Shown one piece after another: positions 10,780 through 23,734 of a stretch of 64,000 bases of DNA (position 1 is its first letter; each line of letters starts with the position of its first letter). The stretch spans positions 485,304-549,303 of the forward strand of contig JAODTK010003654.1 in the NCBI GenBank assembly GCA_026419785.1, in the 5' to 3' direction. Source of the stretch: Sclerodactyla briareus. Its lineage: Eukaryota > Echinodermata > Holothuroidea > Dendrochirotida > Sclerodactylidae. The notes beneath the pieces are model-generated. The model did no database searches and was not told where the DNA came from. It saw only the letters and a list, made by a program, of their open reading frames with translations. Both the position numbers and the translations under genes were made by a program.

Positions 10780-13550
10780 TGGTACTAGGCCGGCAAGCTC
10801 GATACTATTAGCAGATAAGGCAAATGGAGCAAGCTGTGTTCAAATTTTGCTTTGCTATGTTCAAAGTATCAGCAATGATTTGAATGATTCCGCCTCTGGT
10901 CCAGGAACGGAAGCCTGACGTAGTTGAATTACAGTCGTTGCTAAATAGTTAAAATTTCCACAGCCGAAGATCACCTTCCAGGTTATGTTGCTTATTACAG
11001 ATCGACGATAACTCTCCGTGGCATGGGGGTGGAGTTTTGTTGTATGGATGCCTGACTTGAATAGCATTGAAGTCGAGTATTTGGGTTAGATACGTCAATT
11101 CTGTTTGTTATGAAATTCCGTCCAACCTTCAGGTATTCCCAATTTTTCCAGATCCTTTAAAGTCGGTGTTTTATACTCGTTTTTCTCTTCTCCCAACAGC
11201 ACTGAAACATCCTCGTTTCTCTTCGACAATGCTTTCTCCGCTGGTTTCCGCTAAGCGTTACGATTATTATAAGTATTTGTATGGGTGATTTCAATTATCC
11301 AGATAATTCTTGGTCTGATGGTACTGTAGTAGGTAGGGGCAAAGGGCATCTGCCTTGTGTTTTAATGTCCAGCCCAAGATTGTTTCCTTTCGCAGCATGT
11401 TCATTTTCCTACCAGAGTTCATAATCTTTTAGATTTAGTTGCTGAGTGGTGATCCAGGTTTCCGGGATAATGTAGAGAGTTTTGGTAAGCTTGGTGCAAT
11501 GGTCACGATATTATAGCTTCAACGTGTCCTGTTCTTTTATTCCCGAGCGTTGATCTCGTGCCTTGTGTTCTCGCGGGCTGGATCTGGACGCATTTTCTGG
11601 TTTGCTGAGTAATGTAGATCTGGTCTATTTCTTTCGGAATTTGGAATGCTGTTGACTGCTGGAAGAGTTTTCATCGGTAAGTTGACGGATTATAAAAATT
11701 TTGGCGTTCCTTGGAAAAACGTCGTCCCACTAAGAATGAAGGCCTTCTTGGATGAAAGGATGGTGTTTTCTGGCCGTTAAACGTAGAGACATCTTTTGCG
11801 ACTTTAATCGTTCTAAACTGGTTCTTGGTCTGATTCAGATCGTTTCAGCAGAGGCTGGTCACACGTTTAGTTTCGGGGTGCTACTCGATTTCGACGGCAG
11901 TTTTACCTCTATAATGGATTATCCTTGCGTTTTCTCAGGTTAGAGGGAAGCGACGTGAAGAACAGCATTGGTCTCACTTTAGTGTCCTGATTTTTTCTTT
12001 CAGGTAGAACCAACGATAGTCAAGAGATGGCTAGCGCGTTTCTTAATAACTATTTTCTCGTCGTATTCACTCAGGAAAATTCACGACCCTTGTGGTTGGC
12101 TTTGCCTTACAGTACTTTGGTAAATGTTATTTGCCTGATGTGATAAAGAGAAACTGCAGAATCTCAAAAGTGGTAAAGCTCCTGGTCCGGACGGAGTTTC
12201 CCCTTCTTGTTGAAATCGTTTGCCGACCAGTTTTTCTGTTTCCATTAGCAAATATTTTTCAAATAAAACCGTTGCAAGAAGGTGGTTGTTTCCATGATTT
12301 GGAGAGAGCAAATGTTTCTCCATTTCAAAGAAGAGCAACCGGTCTCTCCCTTGTAAATTACAGGCTAGTGCAGTCTTACTAGTGTTGTCTGCAAGTGAGT
12401 TAGAATCCTCTTCGAATCATGTTGTCGTTTCTTCAATGAGTATAGTATAATTCGGGGGTTCTCAGCTGATTTTCAAGGAAGAATCGTTCGTGTTTGACTG
12501 ATCTCTTAGAATTTATGAAGATGTTCTAGTGCGTTGACACGGCAGTGCTGTTGAATGTAATTTTCCTCGACTTCCAACAAGCTTTTGACAAGGTTCCTCA
12601 TGAGCGTTTCTTGCTTAATTGAAAAGTTTTGGCTTAAGGGGAATGGTCTTGAGTGGATTCGTCGGCTTCTCATAGGGACCACGATTGCCATCATGGGCGT
12701 TTGTCTCCTTGCACAGTCCTCGTGGTGTTCCCCAAGTCGGTTCCCGGGGCTTTTAGTCTTTTCTGGCGTATGTTGCGAGCTGGAAGATTCAGTGCATTCC
12801 AGCGTAAAAAGTTTGCGGTGATACCAAGTTGTTTCGGGAGGTTGGTTCGAACGATGATGTTGCATTTGTCCAAAAGGATCTTGACATATACTTCCAATGG
12901 TCTTTCCGCTTGGCAACTGTTTTTTCATGCCGATGAGTGCACAAGTTATGCATGTTGGTTTCCACCATCGCACGCTCTTTCAAGTTAATATGGGGCAAAT
13001 ATTCATCACGGTGATTCAGAAAAGGATCTCGCGTGTTCATTTTCATCTTACTTTTGAAACCTATAAGCATTGTGCTGAGCTGCGAGGAAAGGTAAACTGA
13101 ATTCTTGCTTTAGAGGTCCTTCAGGTTTACTTGATACGAATATTGTTGTCAGGTTGTTTAAGCAGCTGGTGAGACCTCACCTGGAGTATGCTGTCCAAGC
13201 AGTAATGAAAAACGTTCAGCGGGGGGGGGGGGGACTAGATTAATTAATGTCTTAGATATTACCTTACGAGGATGAGATTAAGGCGTCTCGGTCTAATTTC
13301 GATGGCGCTGAGACAATCGAGGTGATTTGAATCAGGTTTTTAAATTGTCTACGAGAGGGGCCTGGCTACCCCCCTGGATTGTATATAGGCCTAGCGCCCC
13401 GGTCTACTTGTAACGACGAACTGTTTGATGGTCACACTAAAGCGAAACAGCCGTGCACGACTAACAGCGGCTGTGACGTCGAATGTTAACCTTCTCCTGA
13501 TTGGTCACCAGCTTATAATTCAAGTTCAATCGGAAGACTACGCTCACGAA
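10780..13550 (+). mobile_element. CR1-like LINE, frameshifted, endonuclease and RT recognisable
   Basis: Plus-strand motifs occur in the canonical order of ORF2. Endonuclease: KPDVVELQSLL at 10911, a GGGVLLYG-like segment at about 11021-11047, GVLYS with NST downstream at about 11163, MGDFNYPDNSW at 11281-11313 (catalytic Asp/Asn motif), and PTRVHNLLDLV at 11408-11440. RT: KSGKAPGPDGVSP at about 12166, an NVSPIFKK-like segment near 12310, box A VIFLDFQQAFDKVPHER at 12557-12607, RGVPQ (box B) at 12721-12735, the catalytic box as FA(D)DTKLF around 12811 with one base missing, and LVRPHLEYAVQ at 13166-13198. The thumb continues with LRRLGLISMAL near 13290. Nearly every motif is separated from the next by a frameshift, so it is a pseudogene, or a good copy seen through indel errors. 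No ORF1 or target duplication was identified; boundaries are approximate. A 13-base G run (13221-13233) interrupts it. Confidence 0.88.
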
Positions 13551-15479
13551 GTGACGCTATGTTTTAAGATCGTTTCTCGTTTGGTTATCGTCCACGTGTG
13601 ACTGGCGCTATTGGTGTTTGGGTTGATCGTAACTTTTATCGTTAGTGTTTTCTTTAACTTTTAACAACCCTATCTTATCTGACCCCTAACCTGATCAGCC
13701 ATTCTCTGACCCGGTATCTTTGAGAGTTTGGTTTGTTCGCTTTCCACGAGTGACATCTCCAGACGACCGCCCTGGCTGTCACTGATGGCCTAGTTGTGTT
13801 TGCTTCTGATCACATTGCCTTTGTTATGTTGCTTGTTTTATCATCCCCAACCCCCCCCCCACCCACCCCACTCCAGCAGTTTTCATCAGCAAGGGCGCAC
13901 CACTGTCTGAAAGTTGGGGGGGGGGGTCACGAGAAACCATTCGGGGAAGGGTCCGAAGTCAGTGATGGGTAAACATTTTTGTTGTGGGAACAAAAATCAA
14001 TATGTAAGGAGGCCTTCCGAAGAGTTGGGGGGTCATGACCCCCGGACCCCCATAGTGGCTGCGCCTTGAGTTTTCATCAGTTTTTGCGGCCCTTGCCTGT
14101 CGCGCTCTGATACTTTTGGAGAGCATAGGACATGCTGAAATGTTGGGTGAATCAATGCACCGGGAGTTTGGCGAACGTCCGGTTGTTTTTTTCCCCTAAT
14201 CCTACTAAACATTGTATTACTTCTTCCTAAACGTTGACTCTAAGGGAGTACCGGCCAATATACATGCTACACAATTATTGAAATCTAGTGTGCACGTGTC
14301 CTTCTTTGCTCCATGAATTACTCACGGCAATCGCCTCAACAGAATTTTAGGGCAACATATTCCTGCTCCATTCATCCATATTTGACCACTCGAATTTCCC
14401 ATGACGCTATTTGGAGAAGTGAGCACAAGTCATTAAACAGCAGGACTAGGATTTCCACGGAGTATCCTGTATCCGGTCAGCCTTGAATCAGATATACATA
14501 TAGATTTGAGTTTCACAGCGTTCGGACCGATATCATTTCGTTTCCTTTCGCAGCATATCAACCGGCCCAGGGCTTTCCAAATATCATAGTGGCCGACCTT
14601 GGCCTGACCAACTTGGTGGTTGCATAAGTAAGCCCCTAGAAATGAGGCGTCGGACCAGACTTGGAATACAAAACTGATAACGACTGTGCACCGCCAATGC
14701 CTGCAATGGCATATGGAGTCCAGAGAACTGGTTGCTGAGATGACCATTCTTTCGCTTAATATGGCATGGCTGGCCATATTTTTTGTTGTAATGTCAATGC
14801 CCCCCCGGGGGTGGCAGAACCTACCACGCCGGCATCTTCAAGTTTTTAGAACTCCACTTTTGTACCCCCCCCCCCCCCCAAACAAAAAGAAGAAAGAAAA
14901 GAAAAAACAAAAAACAACGCGCAGACCATGCTAACCTTATCAGTAGAGTTGAGAGTGACATGCCTTGTTCCGGTGCAGTGCGCACGCTCACCAAGACAAT
15001 GTAGACTGGATTTTCCCCAGATGATAACACTGTCATTCTCCTCGGTCTCGGAGGGCCGGATGATTATTGTAGTCAGTTTCGCATTTTCGTTCGTTTTTAC
15101 GAGCATGAAAACCGCTTGTATGTAGTCGTTTCAGTGCGATGGTGACATATTATCTGTATCTTGACGCATCGCTTGGCGTATTCCATCTGTAATGTGTAAA
15201 TGTTTTTCTTTATCTCCACAATACCATTACTTGACGTGATGAAATATTGCCATTTCACTTAAGATGAAATACATTGATTCTTAGAATATTTTGGTCCTTT
15301 TCTTCTACACATGACACATTGTGGGCAACGCGACGTAAGACTTTATCATAACCTTCCAATCTTCTTTGCCCATAAGTAAACCTAATAAGCCGGATCGGAG
15401 GCCATTACCACCTGTTTTTACTGCAACCACGTTCTGCACTCTGATTTGATTTTTACGATCGGATAAATCGCATTAAATC
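13551..15479. other. Unclassified; G/C runs and a perfect palindrome
   Basis: The stretch holds C10 at 13851-13860, G11 at 13916-13926, the perfect palindrome GGGGGTCATGACCCCC at 14028-14043 followed by CGGACCCCC, and C15 (14865-14879) running into an A/G-rich tract to 14920. The 114-codon minus-strand frame at 14433-14777 (including WSDASFLGAYL) has no family I can name with confidence. No host gene is seen. Confidence 0.35.
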
Positions 15480-15960
15480 GTATGCTCAGTCTATACACAC
15501 GTAATACACTACAGTATCACGTTACAAGCCCCTGTGAGGCTAACCGAAGCGAAGGCCGTCACTGGCCAGGCTGCATGCTTAGTAGTAGTAGGTTGAGTCC
15601 TCGTCTATCCGACATGCTCACTGATCAACATCCGCCACGTAGTCACGATCTTGTGCAAGCTTTACTGTTTCCTCGAAACTGTTAATGGTTGATGTCCTTG
15701 AATTGCGATTTTGATTTTTCCAGCAAAGTAGTCACAGTTCTCCCACCTGGCTTAGTAGTATGTCTCAATGGTTCTCTCAGAGGATCTTCGCTGGAGCTTC
15801 TTCATGGAGCCTCGCGACGTGACCAAAAAGCTCAAACGTCATGTGCTACACGGAGACCAAGGGATTTGGATTGGTCCCCTCATAGAGTTTCGTCGTTGGT
15901 AATCCAATTGTGATTGGTCCATCTGAGGTTGAGAACATTGTGGAGTCGTCTTCTCTTTTG
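15480..15960 (-). mobile_element. LINE ORF2 C-terminal fragment
   Basis: Read on the minus strand, 15782-15839 gives FELFGHVARLHEEAPAKIL, the G-H-V-x-R element near the C-terminus of many LINE ORF2 proteins. It is followed after a shift by KPGGR (near 15745) and LAQDRD (near 15655), which match the R-P-x-G-R and A-x-D-R-x-x-W spacing of that region. Upstream on the minus strand (15960-16460) a frame with weak similarity continues but I could not assign it. The RT proper is absent. The clade cannot be told; it is not obviously the same family as the 10.8-kb element. Confidence 0.55.
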
Positions 15961-17708
15961 GAAAGTGTCATTTTGTGATCAAGGTTTCTTCGTTGTACCC
16001 CACAGTTTTTCACAATATACAGAAAAATCTCTGTATAAGGGCATCGACATCCGAGTTTGATGGCTTGTACTTATTCGTCTGCTCTGAAAATTGGTTGATA
16101 GAGTGTTTGAAAGCATTGTTGGTTTATACCAATTCTTCTGTTGAGTCTTCCTTCGGTTCCTAACAACTTCCTACCTATTTTACATGTTTCCAACTTCATT
16201 CCCTTTTCTTGTGATTGAAGATTTCTCAGTTTTTCGTGCTGTTTATTTCAGATTTCCTTCTTGTCAGTTGTCTCATCACTCGCTCTTCGATGTCTTGTAA
16301 TATATGTTTCTCCAGTCGATGCCCAAGAAGATATTTGCGTGGATAGACAGCTAGCTATTCCCAGCGATTTACAATTTGTTGATAGAACCGTCATTTTATT
16401 CTGCCAGTTCGTACGACTGTTGCTTAATAGGTTATCAACTTGCAGAATAAAATGACATGCAGCGATTCGGTTTGTAAGCGCCAACAGAAGGCCTACTTAA
16501 AACACACTGAACTATCACTTCCGTGTTCATTGTTCCGTATTGTAGTAGTACCTTCCGAGCGTTGGCGTCCCCGGGTTCGAGATCCGCGCCGAACATGATT
16601 TTTTTTTTTAAATTTTTTATTCGCTTCTTTAGGATTCTTTTTATGTATTTCCGGCTCCGTGTCCTAATTATTACCCGTAACATTTCTTTACATCTATTTT
16701 ATGTTAGGAAATGTTTGTACATAGTACGCGCGCGTACGGGTTTGACCTCTCCAGCGGTTTGCGTGTCTGCACAACGACCTGTCACGTTTGACCTAAGGCA
16801 CGCCCCTCCAAATTTCGCTGCTTGGTTCCAGTCTCAAATTCTTTGTTCTTAAATCAAAAATTCAAGTCGCATTTTCTCAGAGATAGAGAAAGAGCTTTTT
16901 ACAGAATTCAAAGTGTGGGTGCTATAGAACCACAAATGGAAAACTTCTTTTCACTTGAAATAAGCGCACAAGTCATACGTATCACTATCCTTAGACTTCA
17001 GAGTCCTTCTGATTGAGTCCTCACCTCCAAAAAAAAAGTCGAAACTCTCAATGCCACGGCATTGATCACGTGACACCCTTCCAAATCGACTATCTCTTAT
17101 ATGTTCACTTTTTCATCACGAGGATGAGTGCGTATCATTCTGGTTATTCGATGTTGTCGGTCGCCGTAGCACGATTGCATGGCACCAACTCAGGGGTGGG
17201 AAGCTTCCTTGCGGTACCTCATAGTGTGGTGGTGGGGGTGGGGTACCCACGTGTGCTGGGTGGTCCAATGATGGTACATTCGAAAAGTTGTCCGTTAGTG
17301 GGTCGTTCGTTTGAGTGTCCGTCAGATTTTTTATTGTTTCTCCCAAAAATCTCGAGTTTAGAATGAAATGAACACGTTAAATCTGACACATGGATCAATT
17401 GTCACAAAACCTACATCTTCCACAAAATTGGATCGAAACTTTGTTGAACTTGGAGGAAAACATTGACATCTTGGGGCAAATTTCCGTTTTCGCTGAATAA
17501 TTTAGGGGAAGACTTTCTGTTCACTTGATTTTGTTGATTTTCCCACTATTTACAAGGTTATTTGGAGATTTAACTAGTGTACAATCTCATCAAAAGTACG
17601 AAAATGAAGTAAAGTTGCACTCCTTCCACAATACCTAACAAATAGATGGATAGCTATTCCACAGGATTCCGAGAGACGTCGCAACTCCGGGATTGCCGGA
17701 ACCTCATC
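15961..17708. other. Unclassified sequence
   Basis: A minus-strand frame (16248-16484) may be further upstream sequence of the adjacent LINE remnant. A GGTTCGAGATC motif at 16574 resembles a Pol III B box, but I could not fold a tRNA around it. No gene is supported. Confidence 0.3.
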
Positions 17709-18200
17709 GACAGCCACCACTACACAACACGGGGATGCCGCACGTGTCTTAAATTGTCACATTTGGGAGTCGTAACCAATTTATTCCAGTTTTTCTTATT
17801 GTTTATAACTAGGTGTGATGAGGATAACTTGGAGGGGGGGGGGGATGTTGTTGCGTTCGCTGGTAGGATAAAAGAAAGCCCTATGAAACAATGTCGAGAT
17901 AATACCATATCGGATAGTTACTGGGAAAAGAAGAAAACACTGGCCGAAAATGAATAAAAATTGGGGAGTTTTACCAGAAAGCTACTGAATGAAATGGGTT
18001 GATATACCATTAAAAATTTAACATATCACCCTACCTACTCATCGCCAGCCCACCACTACCACAACACGGGGATTGCCGCACTTGTCCTAAAATTGCAACC
18101 TTTGGATTCGTAACCAATTTATTCCATGTTTTTCTTATTGTTGATAACTAGGGTGTGAGATAACTGGGGGAGGGGGGGGGGGGAGTTGTTGCGTCGCTGA
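17709..18200. repeat. ~155-bp direct duplication, offset ~336 bp
   Basis: The block 17709-17862 (CACCACTAC.ACAACACGGGG, then GTAACCAATTTATTCC, TTTTTCTTATTGTTTATAACTAGG, a G run and GTTGTTGCGT) recurs at 18045-18200 in the same order and orientation. Both copies contain the G run (11 and 12 bases). About 85% of positions match by eye, with small indels. The 180-bp spacer is not duplicated as far as I can see. Confidence 0.85.
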
Positions 18201-18911
18201 GGATGTGTACTTCCCGTCAGAAGATCTCTAAAGTTCATGCCTTATAATAGACAGAAATCAGAAAAGCTGATTTCTAAATTAATCCTTATTTTGACCAATT
18301 AAGCTGATCACTATCGCTTCGGGGAAGCCACATCGTACGAGCTCATTCTTCCAATTGATAAGGGTTTCGTGTTACAGCAAAAAAGAAGGAAATCATAATA
18401 ATCCGCTGTGTGATTGTCACCTTTGTGTTTCAAGTCCGGTGGCAATGACCTATAACCCCCAATGAATCACGATTTAAAATTATACGAAAATAGACTAAAT
18501 CATAAATATTTAAATGGATGACGATAACAACCGAATCTTGGTACAAACCCCAATAACAAAATTAATAGCAAAACGACAAATACGTTTTACCCGTTTTAAC
18601 TGTATATATGCGTAACATCAACTTCAGAGACCATGACAGACATTTTGTTATGAATACAGAGACCCCGAAATCAATATGCTTTGGACCGCCTAAATTTGTG
18701 TTGCCTTATTTATGGTCCTCGTCTATAATGTGTGGACTCTTAATGTTTTTGATTTTTTTTTTTAGGTGCACGAACACTTTATACATTTTAGATGAACATT
18801 ACATTTATTTCACAAACCAATATTCGCTAGTATTCTAGAACTCAAAGTTTTAATCGCTCACATTTACCACCACCTACCCGATAATAAAATTTCAAAATGA
18901 GATATATCCAT
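18201..18911. other. Unclassified AT-rich sequence
   Basis: No gene or repeat is recognised. A 76-codon AT-rich frame at 18608-18838 lacks any motif. Confidence 0.4.
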
Positions 18912-19499
18912 GGAGCTATTATATTAACTGGAGGGAACATCAGAGCGCGTATTGTGTGCCGCTGTCCAAATTTCCGTCAGAGAACCAAACTCGATGTGAG
19001 GAGGCGCCCTTTGTGTGTAACATTGTAAAACACATCATTGTTTACTCTCTATTCGCGAATTTCTTCGACCAGAAACCCCCTAAAATCCCTCGTTGTTCCA
19101 GAGTGAATGGTATATCATAGTGCAAAATTCTGCAACATCTTCGTGAGTGTTTTACCCTGTTTTTCAGAAACGCGGGAAATCACGATCTATTAACAGAAGC
19201 ACAGAAACAACATGAATAATTGCGGGAATAACGAAGTCGATTGCGTCTGAAGAAACACCCCATCTAGACGTAAGGTATGACATCACGGATTGAACTAGCG
19301 CTTAATAATGTGAAGCTTGAATCAAAGGAGGCTGTCGAACGAGCATATTCTACTCTTACGACGCAATGCGAATCTTGTCGCCTGAATGCCATTCACTATA
19401 ACACCACTGTCAGTGATGGCGCTGTTAAGCATAGCAACGAGGCTCCGCACTGACTTCTGTTTTTGTTATAGGAGCTTCGTACAAGCATTCCGGCCTTGG
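18912..19499 (+). repeat. Interspersed ~590-bp repeat, copy 1
   Basis: This block is repeated in the same orientation at 31714-32312. Shared landmarks, in order, are GGAGCTATTAT, TATTAACTGGAG.GAACATCAG, AGCGCGTATTGTGTGCC, TTTCCGTCAGAGAA, CGCGGGAAA, AGCACAGAAACAACATGA, GGTATGACATCACGGATTGA, ACTATAACACCACTGTCA and TGACTTCTG.TTTTTG..ATAGGAGCTTC. Copy 1 has a 58-codon open run from the ATG of GGTATGACATC (about 19275) to a TGA at 19453, encoding MTSRIELALNNVKLES and so on; copy 2 carries an in-frame TAG and indels. Just downstream, a T-rich run ending in ATAG looks like a splice acceptor in both copies. The family is not one I recognise. It could be a solo LTR, a MITE or a processed fragment; no clear TIRs or target duplications were seen. 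Confidence 0.85.
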
Positions 19500-21062
19500 A
19501 AATATGAATGATATCGCTGACGTAAGCAAGAGGTCACCATGCCGAGCCCTGGTGAATTATTACACCACCAACATCCTGAACATAGTAGTTGTAAATGTTG
19601 CATAAATCGATGAAAATTAAAACAGAATAATTATGAGGTGGATGCAGTTAGTGTTAATTTGTCATGTACTACGAGCCAATATTTTGAAACATCGGAATGA
19701 AGCTATCTTGAGGCAATATTTTACTACCACCTACACACTGTAGCTTCAACATTAAAAACTCATTTATTAAAAATGTTTGGAAGGATGGTAACATTCAGTT
19801 TATGACACTGCCATCGCCCGTAGCAATTCAATCAATATATTTTCGTTTGGCAACTAATGATTGATTTGTATATTCGATCAAATACAAATTAATAATGGTT
19901 GATGTTGATGTGGGTCCTGGGTAGCAAGAGATTGTTGAATACGCGCATGCTTGACCGAGCTCCACTAACACAATCCGTTGAAAAAGAAAATGAATATATT
20001 CGATTATATTCACTGCTACCGATCGCGACTTTATAATTTTCAATTAGAGTCATCACAATCTTTGCATGAGAGTCTTTCAAAGAAAATCCAAGTTATTTTT
20101 TTTTTTTTTCACGTGTGGTTAATTTTGTGCATTTAATTCAAGAAATAATTTCCAGGGGAAAGATTTATTCGTTACAAGTACTTTTATTTGTAATTTGATA
20201 AAATAATATTAATAGTGGCTATATGAATTCATTAGAATATTGAAACGTCGAAAACGTCATTTGCCAAATGAGTTCGCGATATCCGCACATAGCACGTACG
20301 CAACTTACAACGTTGTCGTATGTGAGTCAAACCACGGACTCGCCTACTTCGCGCTATTCCACGTTAACTATAAAATAAGCCATGTAAATAAGTATTCCAA
20401 TTAATTACTTTACGCAGTCTCTACAGTTATGCAGGTACCACGTACCCCCCTGGGACGGCAACCGCGACCCTGCTGTTCCTGAACTACTTTTCTGTAACTT
20501 TACCCTAACTGTAAATGCCGAAGCGAATAACCTGCCGAATGGCATAGAAATGTCAGTGTCAATCATAACTGAAATAAGTGTGGTCTATTGAGATATATCC
20601 GTTCATAATATACTACGTCAAGTACCTTATCGTATATAAATAACAGCCCAACGGCACGCGAGTCATATCGCCCGGCTGATTGCGGTAGAGTGTATGGATT
20701 GGCCGGGTGAATGATCCCGGAACACGATTTATGTGGCTACAATTGACTTTGGTGGAACAGTGACCGGTCGAAGTTTACTTAATTAAGGCATGTTACTTGA
20801 CTCTGTCAATAATGATTGATTACAAGCTACTGTGATGCACATTTATATCTTCACAATGAATAAAGTGAAGGTAAAATAAATCGAAAATGAATAACATTAA
20901 TGACTCCTCCAAGACCCAGAGTTGCATGATCTCATCTGCTAGTCCAGTGCCAGCATATTCCTCTATCTGTTCCCCCCGAACCCGACATTGCTTTCTGTCT
21001 CGCCTGAAGAAGAAAAAAAACAGAAAAGCCTTAGCAATCACTGTGTGTGCGTGCGTTTCGGC
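19500..21062. other. Unclassified AT-rich sequence
   Basis: No gene is supported. An 11-base T run lies at about 20098. Short frames here are AT-rich with no motif. Confidence 0.35.
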
Positions 21063-21200
21063 GTGTATGTAATGTATGTATGTATGTATGTATGTATGTA
21101 TGTATGTTGTATTTATGTATGTATGGGATGTATGTATGTATGTAGGGTGGGGGTTTATGTATGTATGGTTATGTATTTATGTATGTTATGTATGTATGTA
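21063..21200. repeat. (TATG)n microsatellite, interrupted
   Basis: Several runs of TATG repeats are separated by short interruptions (GTTGTATT, GGGATG, GGGTGGGGGTT). The tyrosine/cysteine/valine-rich 98-codon frame over it is a by-product of the repeat. Confidence 0.95.
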
Positions 21201-23690
21201 AGGCGTGTGTCACGCTTTCAGGACCGTAGACAATTTCCGATGGAATTCCTTGATGTGGTATCGTGGTTGGGTGAACTCGTCTGATAAAATTCGTGGCACG
21301 AATATCGGTAGTATGTATTTTATTGTAATTAATTCCTTTTAGCTCGTTAGCAGGGCCCGAATGAATGTTGGTGCTATATGATGATGTGGTTTAGCAGCAC
21401 CTAACACAATATTTAACCGAAGAATTCCAACATAGATATCCGACTTTGCATAATTTATGCAAAATTCTGTCAGTTTTTCACAGACCCTTTTATGATTGTT
21501 TACCCTTAGTCCCGAAACTCATTTTAATGGTCACATAGGTCAATTGAATCCGCGGAAAGATCACGAAACAGGAGGAATTTGTCACTACTAGGTACAAGTT
21601 TCCTTTAAGGTGACGTCGTCAATTGCTATTGATATATTTTATTCTATGGGTTCAGGAAGCCCATTGAGGCTCATCTAAACCCTGGCGTATGGATCGTGAT
21701 GAGCACGCGTCGTAACTCGCCTGGCCTTCCCGACTAGTGTTTTCAGATTTTAACGAGGTAAGGGTGTAACCAATCCCAACCTGCTCCGGTACTGCCGTTT
21801 TATGTCCACATCCGAAAGGACTACCACTTTCTCGGAACCTAGAGGAGCGCAACGAAAGGTCACGTTCAACCGGGGGAACACGGCTCACAGCCGGCAGACG
21901 GGACTTATTGCAAATATCCGAAAACAAACCCAGTAACTCCACTGCACCACAGCCAGACAGCGGAACATGAAGTGAAGACCCAGACCTCCTCGGCCCACGC
22001 AACTGCTTGTACAGCCCACCCTAGTGAAAATCGTCCGGTCTTTGCGCTGGAATTCAGACTCGGGATATTTTGGTTGGGAAGTACGTGTCACTGCTACCAC
22101 CCTACCATTCTTCCGCCTTCCTACTAGACCACCCTTCATAACAAATATTCGTTGGTAATGGCCGGGGACTAATCTTACAAGATGGATCGTTATACCACCA
22201 ATTTGTCACAAAATAGAGTGCAACAAAGGTATAGGTAAGGGGTTCTCAGTGAGTGGAACCCAGGAAACGAAATAAAACATTTATTTTATTTAATAGTATT
22301 GAGAAACAGCAGTTTTAAGATTTTATTCATATCTGCGCCAAACAATTTTGTCATTGTGAAGTTTTTGCAGCATAGCCCGAAACTGCAGTTCATGGACAAC
22401 GAAGCGTTTACTAAACTCTTATATATAAAAATTCAAGCCTTTTTGGACAGTACATTTCAAGGCCTAAGACTACACGAGCCTCATATGAATGTGGGTGACC
22501 GAGATAGCTTCTGTTAATCGAAACACCCAGACATGAGCAGAATGTGAGGAGAGTATTAAACGTGTCATAAATAAGGACACTATCGATCTTAGGGGTTTCA
22601 TTCAACCTTTATTTTGAGGCCTCCTTTAGCACAAGCTACTCATACTGTAGTAATCTATGTATTGACTGATATAAAACTCAAATGCAAAAAAAAAGAATGT
22701 TGAAATGATAGTATTGGTCCAAATTCGTTAGTTTCGTGGAATAGGTCCCTGGGACGAAACGAAATATTTGTTACTGCTGGCCGGCTTTTTTTTGAAAATT
22801 AGCGAACTGATTAAATTTTCTCCAAACTAGAAAGATTTGAGTGACCTGTAATTTTGACTGAAGTTCTTCGTGTAGATGAGGTATCGAACGATTGCGGCAT
22901 TAATTTTCAATATATTGATCTGCCCCTATTGTATCGAATATTGTGAAGGCTGAATGGAGATTTAACATCAACTGATATCTCAATAAGGTGAATAGGACCT
23001 GATGACGACTGGTTAGAGGTTTAAACAAAATAAACGTGAATAGTACTGTGTAACCAACCATACGTAAAGAATAAACAGCCGCCGCTATACTAAAGTACTT
23101 CACCAAAGTGGATGTAATCACTCCACAGATCAATGTACTGTTTCACAAGAATACAAAATGAGACGACGATGGTACTTTAAACAGTTAAGTTCACTGCGCG
23201 AAATTGCCTAACATATCGGCAGGGCACCACGACGAAAACCGTGATGTCATGAAAACGTCACGTGGTCATAGTCGCTCCTCGCCATGTGCTACACCGGGCG
23301 ATAATACCTCTTTTGGCTTAGGTACGTAGGGGTTCAGTCACCAGCGGCGCATTACTGGTTGGGGGGGGGGGGATGGGGATAGCTCTGCCAGAAAGCCATA
23401 AGGCAGTGACGCTGTATGTTCCTTCGAAGACGCATTCTCAAGTACTAACCATTCGTTCGAGAATTATTTTCAGTCGAATGGAATGAGGTTGATACGCAGC
23501 TAGGTGAATAACTCCTTGTTACTACAATGCGAACATACTTTAACATATTATATTCTGGTATCTATTCATTGTATTTGTTTGCTGAGCTGTACTTGACATG
23601 ATCAAGAATATATAAAATGAAAAAAATATGGTACCGTTTTCAGGTTCCTGAACCACGGCACTCCTAATTCTCGTCAGAAATGCCTCTCCC
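21201..23690. other. Unclassified; unsupported minus-strand frame at 21652-22002; G-run
   Basis: The most open part is the minus-strand frame at 21652-22002 (116 codons, RGPRRSGSSLHVPLSGC near its start), which overlaps another 84-codon minus frame. The sequence is more GC-rich than its surroundings but no domain is recognised. A 72-codon plus-strand frame at 22299-22517 also lacks motifs. G12 lies at 23361-23372. These could be remnants of an element or an untranslated exon. I do not call them. Confidence 0.3.
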
Positions 23691-23734
23691 TCCGCATGCG
23701 GCGACCCAAGCTCCATGTGCACCTAGAACGCGCC

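Noticed and set aside
12506-12973. 155-codon minus-strand frame, the longest in the window
   Set aside because: It is antisense to the RT domain of the plus-strand CR1-like LINE, whose motifs are clearly on the other strand.
14433-14777. RNase H or DIRS-type domain in the 114-codon minus frame (WSDASFLGAYL)
   Set aside because: A single D-A-S run is not enough; other conserved residues could not be placed.
16558-16595. Possible tRNA gene (GGTTCGAGATC B-box-like motif)
   Set aside because: The T-stem does not pair properly and no A box or acceptor stem lies at the right distance; at best a SINE remnant.
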